Source of the DNA: Chitinophaga sp. | GTDB lineage: Bacteria; Bacteroidota; Bacteroidia; Chitinophagales; Chitinophagaceae | Direction: 5' to 3' | DNA: 64,000 nt | Assembly (NCBI RefSeq): GCF_017745275.1 | Contig: NZ_JAGHZS010000003.1 | Span: 490,693-554,692, forward strand | Shown here: piece after piece, positions 60,243 to 64,000 of the stretch | How the letters are laid out: every line of letters starts with the position of its first letter | How positions within the stretch are numbered: position 1 is the stretch's first letter | The notes under the pieces: model-generated | The model's input: the letters and a program-made list of their open reading frames with translations, nothing else | The model's database searches: none | What the model was told of the DNA's origin: nothing | Translations under genes and position numbers: made by a program

Positions 60243-60749
60243 ATGGATTTCAGGTTTAAATTGTACAGGATCACTACGTCGCTATCGTTGATGATTTCTG
60301 GTTTTTTTGTGTTCACAGGCCTTTCTGTTATTTTGTTCCAGGGTATCAGTACTATGTTTTTAATGAGCCTTTTATTTTGGGGTGCTTGCTTTATTCATAG
60401 CGTTTTATCCTTATATCTGCAGCGTAGCATGTTACTACCGGAAGTACCACTGAAGGAGAATACCCCTGGAGGTATTCGCATTATGGGAGTTATTGAAGTG
60501 CTCTTTTCTTCCCTGATGATCGTTGTTGGAATAACATTGATCAGCTTACCCGGTAATATTATCAACGATGTACGGGCAATGTTGCCAACACCGGAAGAAC
60601 AAAAGGCCATCACACCAATGGCCATACAGGTGGCCGGTGTGTTTTGCCTGATACCAGGTCTTATCCTGATCATCAATGCGGTGTTGTCGTTCGGTATACT
60701 GCGTAAATGGCAGGAACGGCAACAACACGATGATCACCTGGGAGAATAA
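60243..60749 (+). CDS. Four-helix membrane protein of unknown function
   Basis: A 168-residue protein with four membrane helices (about 15-37, 38-62, 78-102 and 122-150) and a short charged tail. I recognise no family. It is 14 bases upstream of the truncated hemoglobin gene and is probably cotranscribed with it, which could mean a role in oxygen or NO handling; that is an inference only. It is divergent from the M13 peptidase. Confidence 0.7.
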   Translation: MDFRFKLYRITTSLSLMISGFFVFTGLSVILFQGISTMFLMSLLFWGACFIHSVLSLYLQRSMLLPEVPLKENTPGGIRIMGVIEVLFSSLMIVVGITLISLPGNIINDVRAMLPTPEEQKAITPMAIQVAGVFCLIPGLILIINAVLSFGILRKWQERQQHDDHLGE

Positions 60750-60763
60750 TAAAAACAACGGTT

Positions 60764-61189
60764 ATGGAAAAGAAGGAAATAACCAACAGACAAGACATCA
60801 TATTGCTGGTTGATACCTTTTATGATAAAGTAAAAGCGGACGACCGCATTGGATATATTTTTAACGACATTGCCAAAGTAGACTGGGGTAAGCATCTGCC
60901 TACCATGTATGATTTCTGGGAAAGCCTGCTGCTGGATGGTAACAATTACCGCGGCCATACCATGGCGCCTCATTTCAGGATCAATAAACTGATCCCGTTG
61001 GAATCCGCTCACTTCGACCGTTGGGTGGCCTTGTTTGAAGCTACCGTGAACGAGTTGTTTAAGGGCGAAAAGGCAGGTCTGGCCATCACCCGCGCCAGGT
61101 CCATTAAGGATATTATGGCCTATAAAATGAAGCAGATTAATCATCCCGACGATAACAAAAAAATTCCGCTTATTAACCCAGGCAGTTAA
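60764..61189 (+). CDS. Group III truncated hemoglobin
   Basis: A 141-residue globin of the short 2/2 fold. The proximal histidine is H70 in MAPHFRI, and the motif ADDRIGYIFNDIAKVDW matches the group III N-terminal half, as does SAHFDRWVALFEATV. These globins bind oxygen or peroxide and may protect against nitrosative stress. It lies 14 bases after a small membrane protein and 21 bases before rarA, all on the same strand. Confidence 0.88.
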   Translation: MEKKEITNRQDIILLVDTFYDKVKADDRIGYIFNDIAKVDWGKHLPTMYDFWESLLLDGNNYRGHTMAPHFRINKLIPLESAHFDRWVALFEATVNELFKGEKAGLAITRARSIKDIMAYKMKQINHPDDNKKIPLINPGS

Positions 61190-61210
61190 CCATTAAACAA
61201 ACAGTGTAGT

Positions 61211-62467
61211 ATGCAGCCATTAGCAGAGCGGTTACGGCCAGTAACATTAGATGAACTGGTGGGGCAGGAACACCTTACCGGCAAGGATAGTATTTTAAGG
61301 AAAGCCATTACACAAGGGATGATTCCCTCCATGATCCTGTGGGGGCCTCCCGGCGTTGGTAAAACTACCATCGCCAATATTATTGCCCACACGCTGCAGG
61401 TGCCATTTTACACCCTGAGCGCCATTTCTGCCGGTGTGAAAGAAGTCAGGGAAGTAATTGAAATGGCGAAAAAACAGCGGCATGCAGTACTGTTCATCGA
61501 TGAAATTCACCGTTTCAATAAAGCCCAGCAGGATGCATTGTTAGGCGCCGTGGAAAAAGGAATTATCACCCTTATTGGCGCCACCACGGAGAATCCTTCT
61601 TTTGAAGTGAATGCGGCGGTACTTTCCCGCAGCCAGGTATATGTGCTGAAGCCGTTGGGACAAGAACAGTTAATGACTCTGCTGCAGCAAGCCATGGAGC
61701 GCGATGAATGGCTGCGCAGCAAGCACATTGAATTAAAAGAAACCAGCGCCCTGTTTAATATTTCCGGGGGAGACGCCCGCAAATTGCTGAACCTCTTTGA
61801 ACTGGTAGTTACCACCTTACAAGAAGATCCCATCGTGATAACCGATCGGAAAGTAATGGATATTGCGCAACAGCGTGTAGCCATTTACGATAAAAGCGGA
61901 GAACAACACTATGATATCATTTCCGCATTTATTAAATCTATTCGTGGCAGTGATCCTAACGCTGCATTATATTATCTCGCCAGGATGATTGATGGCGGAG
62001 AAGATGTAAAATTCATCGCCCGCCGGTTAGTGATCCTGGCGTCGGAAGATATTGGTAATGCCAATCCGAATGCGCTATTGCTGGCTACCAGCTGTTTCCA
62101 GGCCGTAAACCTCATCGGTTTCCCGGAGTCGAGAATTATTTTATCGCAGTGTGTTACCTACCTGGCGGCTTCTGCTAAAAGTAATGCGGCAGTAGCGTCT
62201 ATTAGTGCGGCGCAATCGGTAGTGGCACAAACCGGCGATTTGCCAGTGCCGATGCATATCAGGAACGCCCCTACGAAAATGATGAAGAATATGGGATATG
62301 GTGAAGGCTATGCTTATGCACATAGTTATGAAAATAATTTTGTGGTACAGGAGTTTTTGCCGGATGCGATTAAGGGCATGAAATTTTATGAACCCGGGAA
62401 TAACCCACGGGAAGAGGAACTGAGGAAGTATTTGAAGAATTTGTGGAAAGAGAAATATAATTACTAG
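61211..62467 (+). CDS. rarA: Replication-associated recombination protein A
   Basis: A 418-residue AAA+ ATPase of the RarA/MgsA/WRNIP1 family that acts at stalled replication forks. Walker A is GPPGVGKTT (45-53) and Walker [15 protein letters not shown], and the C-terminal tetramerisation region ends in [21 protein letters not shown]. Its TAG (62465-62467) is the first three bases of a hairpin repeat. It is convergent with pbpC. Confidence 0.96.
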   Translation: MQPLAERLRPVTLDELVGQEHLTGKDSILRKAITQGMIPSMILWGPPGVGKTTIANIIAHTLQVPFYTLSAISAGVKEVREVIEMAKKQRHAVLFIDEIHRFNKAQQDALLGAVEKGIITLIGATTENPSFEVNAAVLSRSQVYVLKPLGQEQLMTLLQQAMERDEWLRSKHIELKETSALFNISGGDARKLLNLFELVVTTLQEDPIVITDRKVMDIAQQRVAIYDKSGEQHYDIISAFIKSIRGSDPNAALYYLARMIDGGEDVKFIARRLVILASEDIGNANPNALLLATSCFQAVNLIGFPESRIILSQCVTYLAASAKSNAAVASISAAQSVVAQTGDLPVPMHIRNAPTKMMKNMGYGEGYAYAHSYENNFVVQEFLPDAIKGMKFYEPGNNPREEELRKYLKNLWKEKYNY

Positions 62468-62569
62468 CTTTTAGCCATTAGCTTCCAGCTTTTAGTAAAA
62501 TGCAGCGAAGAACATTATATAGTCTTCGCTGCATTTTACTAAAAGCTGAAAGCTAATGGCTAAAAGCTA
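62465..62569. repeat. Heptad hairpin repeat 13, 47-base arms
   Basis: Arms 62465-62511 and 62523-62569 pair over 47 bases with one mismatch, around an 11-base loop. Units are TAGCTTT, TAGCCAT, TAGCTTC, CAGCTTT, TAGTAAA, then the core ATGCAGCGAAGA, shared with repeat 1. The first three bases are the rarA stop codon. pbpC ends 5 bases after the right arm. Confidence 0.95.
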
Positions 62570-62573
62570 ATCA

Positions 62574-64000
62574 TTACTCCCTCTCCTTCGCCAAAATCTC
62601 AAACCGCTGCTCTACTCTTTCCCCATTCTCATCTACCAACGTAATCGTATGCTTCCCTGCTGCAGGATGTAATGCCATCTGGTGAAACTCTGTGGTACTA
62701 CCAATAAAGTTATTATCCAGGTGCCAGAATATTTTAGCTGCGGTATTGCGATGAGTCGCCGTAAAGATCGTCTGACCCGGTTTCCCGTCAATTTCTATGG
62801 GTACAAATATGCGTGCATCGGGCCGTGGGTAAATCAGCTCCATTGGCGCTTTATCCTGCCCAAGAGAGGCGAGGCATTCCGGTTTGTAAGGTGGTAGCTG
62901 CTGGTAATAATTTTTACTGCGATAATAAAATTCCTGTGATGGTGGTAATACAAACCACGATTTATGCTGCATAAATTGCGGCGATTCGCAACTTTCTGTT
63001 ACGCGCCACTGCCCGGTTCTGTCGAGATGAATGAGCTGGTGATATGGGCAGATGCCGGCCCGCATACCTGCAACAGGTACATAGATAGAATCCTTTTCAT
63101 CGCATAGGTCGCTGGCGCGGAAGCCGCTTTTGCGGCATACTTCTATCTTACGCAATTGTGCATAAGGCGTGTTAAACCAGCCGCTGGTGCGTAACAGGCG
63201 GAATACATCAAACAGGATGGGCGCAGCGGTAGATACGCCAATCAGCCCGGGACGTCCTTCTCCGTCGGCATTGCCCACCCATACGCCTACTACATATTGT
63301 GGTGTTACGCCAATGGCCCATCCATCGCGGAAGCCGAAGCTGGTGCCGGTTTTCCAGGCTACGCGCTGAGAGGACGAGAATTGCTGCCAGAGGAGTTCTT
63401 CTCCGGGGCGCATCACTTCTGTCATGGCCTGGAAGGCATACCAGATGGAGCCGGCGTCGAGAAGTCCATCTCTGCTTAATCCATATTTAGAGGGGCGTTG
63501 AATATCCTGCCGGTAGTTAGGTGGATGGATATCATCCATGTTGTATTTCCCTTTATATTGTTCCATGTGCAGCAGGGTACGGGCCATGCTGGCATACATG
63601 CCGCACATTTCCCAGAGGGTGGTTTCTCCTCCGCCGAGTATCAGCGATAAACCATAGTGATCTGCCGGTTTGTTGAGCGTGGTGATGCCCAGTTTTTGTA
63701 ATAAAGCATGGAACCGTTCATAACGGTATTGTTGCAACATACGCACAGCAGGTATGTTCAGCGACCGTGCAAGTGCACGGGAAGCGGGTACTGCACCATC
63801 ATAGCCAAGGTCGAAGTTTTGCGGCGAATAGCCGGCAATTTGTGTGGGGATATCCGGAATGAGTGTATTGGGCAATATAAGGCCATCGTTGAGCATGGCG
63901 GCGTATAACACGGGTTTAAGCGTGCTGCCCGGACTCCTTCTTGCCTGGATAATATCTACATGGCTTTCCAGCTCCGGGTCGGAAGGATTATAGATGTTAC
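62574..64000 (-). CDS. pbpC: Penicillin-binding protein 1C, 5' end missing
   Basis: The frame runs to the right edge; the N-terminal glycosyltransferase domain is outside the window. Residues visible include the transpeptidase active site GSTLKP (serine near 63925), KTGTSFGFRDGWAIG, and a C-terminal domain of the PBP1C type ending with FEILAKE. It would crosslink peptidoglycan at the inner membrane. It is convergent with rarA, and the stop codon lies 5 bases from the hairpin repeat. Confidence 0.93.
   Translation of the reverse strand, partial: NIYNPSDPELESHVDIIQARRSPGSTLKPVLYAAMLNDGLILPNTLIPDIPTQIAGYSPQNFDLGYDGAVPASRALARSLNIPAVRMLQQYRYERFHALLQKLGITTLNKPADHYGLSLILGGGETTLWEMCGMYASMARTLLHMEQYKGKYNMDDIHPPNYRQDIQRPSKYGLSRDGLLDAGSIWYAFQAMTEVMRPGEELLWQQFSSSQRVAWKTGTSFGFRDGWAIGVTPQYVVGVWVGNADGEGRPGLIGVSTAAPILFDVFRLLRTSGWFNTPYAQLRKIEVCRKSGFRASDLCDEKDSIYVPVAGMRAGICPYHQLIHLDRTGQWRVTESCESPQFMQHKSWFVLPPSQEFYYRSKNYYQQLPPYKPECLASLGQDKAPMELIYPRPDARIFVPIEIDGKPGQTIFTATHRNTAAKIFWHLDNNFIGSTTEFHQMALHPAAGKHTITLVDENGERVEQRFEILAKERE

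Noticed and set aside
6635..62569. Heptad repeats read as a CRISPR array
   Set aside because: Units are 7 bases with no spacers, are scattered over many loci and form inverted arms; no cas genes are present.

Overview
The window looks like a stretch of chromosome from a gliding Bacteroidota of the Chitinophaga type. The evidence is gliding genes (gldB, gldF, gldG), two large TonB-dependent receptors with carboxypeptidase-regulatory N-domains, a MurF-alanine racemase fusion beside lspA, DUF1501/DUF1800 and DUF5777 families, and promoters of the TAnnTTTG type that is specific to this phylum. The genus is an inference. No phage, plasmid, insertion sequence, CRISPR array, rRNA or tRNA was recognised.

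Layout. 1-1942: TonB-dependent receptor cut by the left edge. 2363-6581: lspA, murF-alr fusion and a TerC protein. 6712-9180: gldG and gldF. 9243-10984: iscS divergent from methylmalonyl-CoA epimerase. 11614-16359: Oar-like receptor and a separate murF. 16469-18688: a small redox-type operon (cytochrome-like lipoprotein, YceI, DUF5777 barrel, HExxH protein). 18772-24817: apaG, gldB, a PorT-like barrel, nadE, serS and an acetyltransferase. 24861-31197: a nearly complete molybdenum cofactor island (moeB-like, moaA, moaD, moaE, mobA, moaC, moeA) with a TauE permease and one unknown gene. 31325-38756: DUF1800/DUF1501 export pair, a lipoprotein, and OPT and POT peptide transporters. 38926-46523: purD and the rod-shape operon mreB-mreC-mreD-PBP2-rodA. 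46652-50591: MBL hydrolase, AraC regulator, NTF2-like protein, and an ECF sigma operon. 50799-57296: orphan transketolase C-half, galE, rfbA, Pit phosphate transporter with its DUF47 partner, an LpxH-like phosphatase and an unknown gene. 57641-64000: YHS lipoprotein, M13 peptidase, membrane protein, truncated hemoglobin, rarA and pbpC (cut by the right edge).

The most unusual content is between the genes. Thirteen spacers hold copies of one long-hairpin family whose arms are tandem 7-bp units (AGCNNAA type) closing on a conserved core. Five copies have nearly perfect arms of 47-56 bp. All lie at gene 3' ends and none in a divergent spacer. In about ten genes the stop codon lies in or directly against the element edge (TAGC or TAAGC). 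The two arms of a copy agree with each other better than with other copies. Three further hairpins share a different core (TTACGGATT). I do not recognise this family; it resembles ERIC or REP-type elements in lifestyle but not in sequence.
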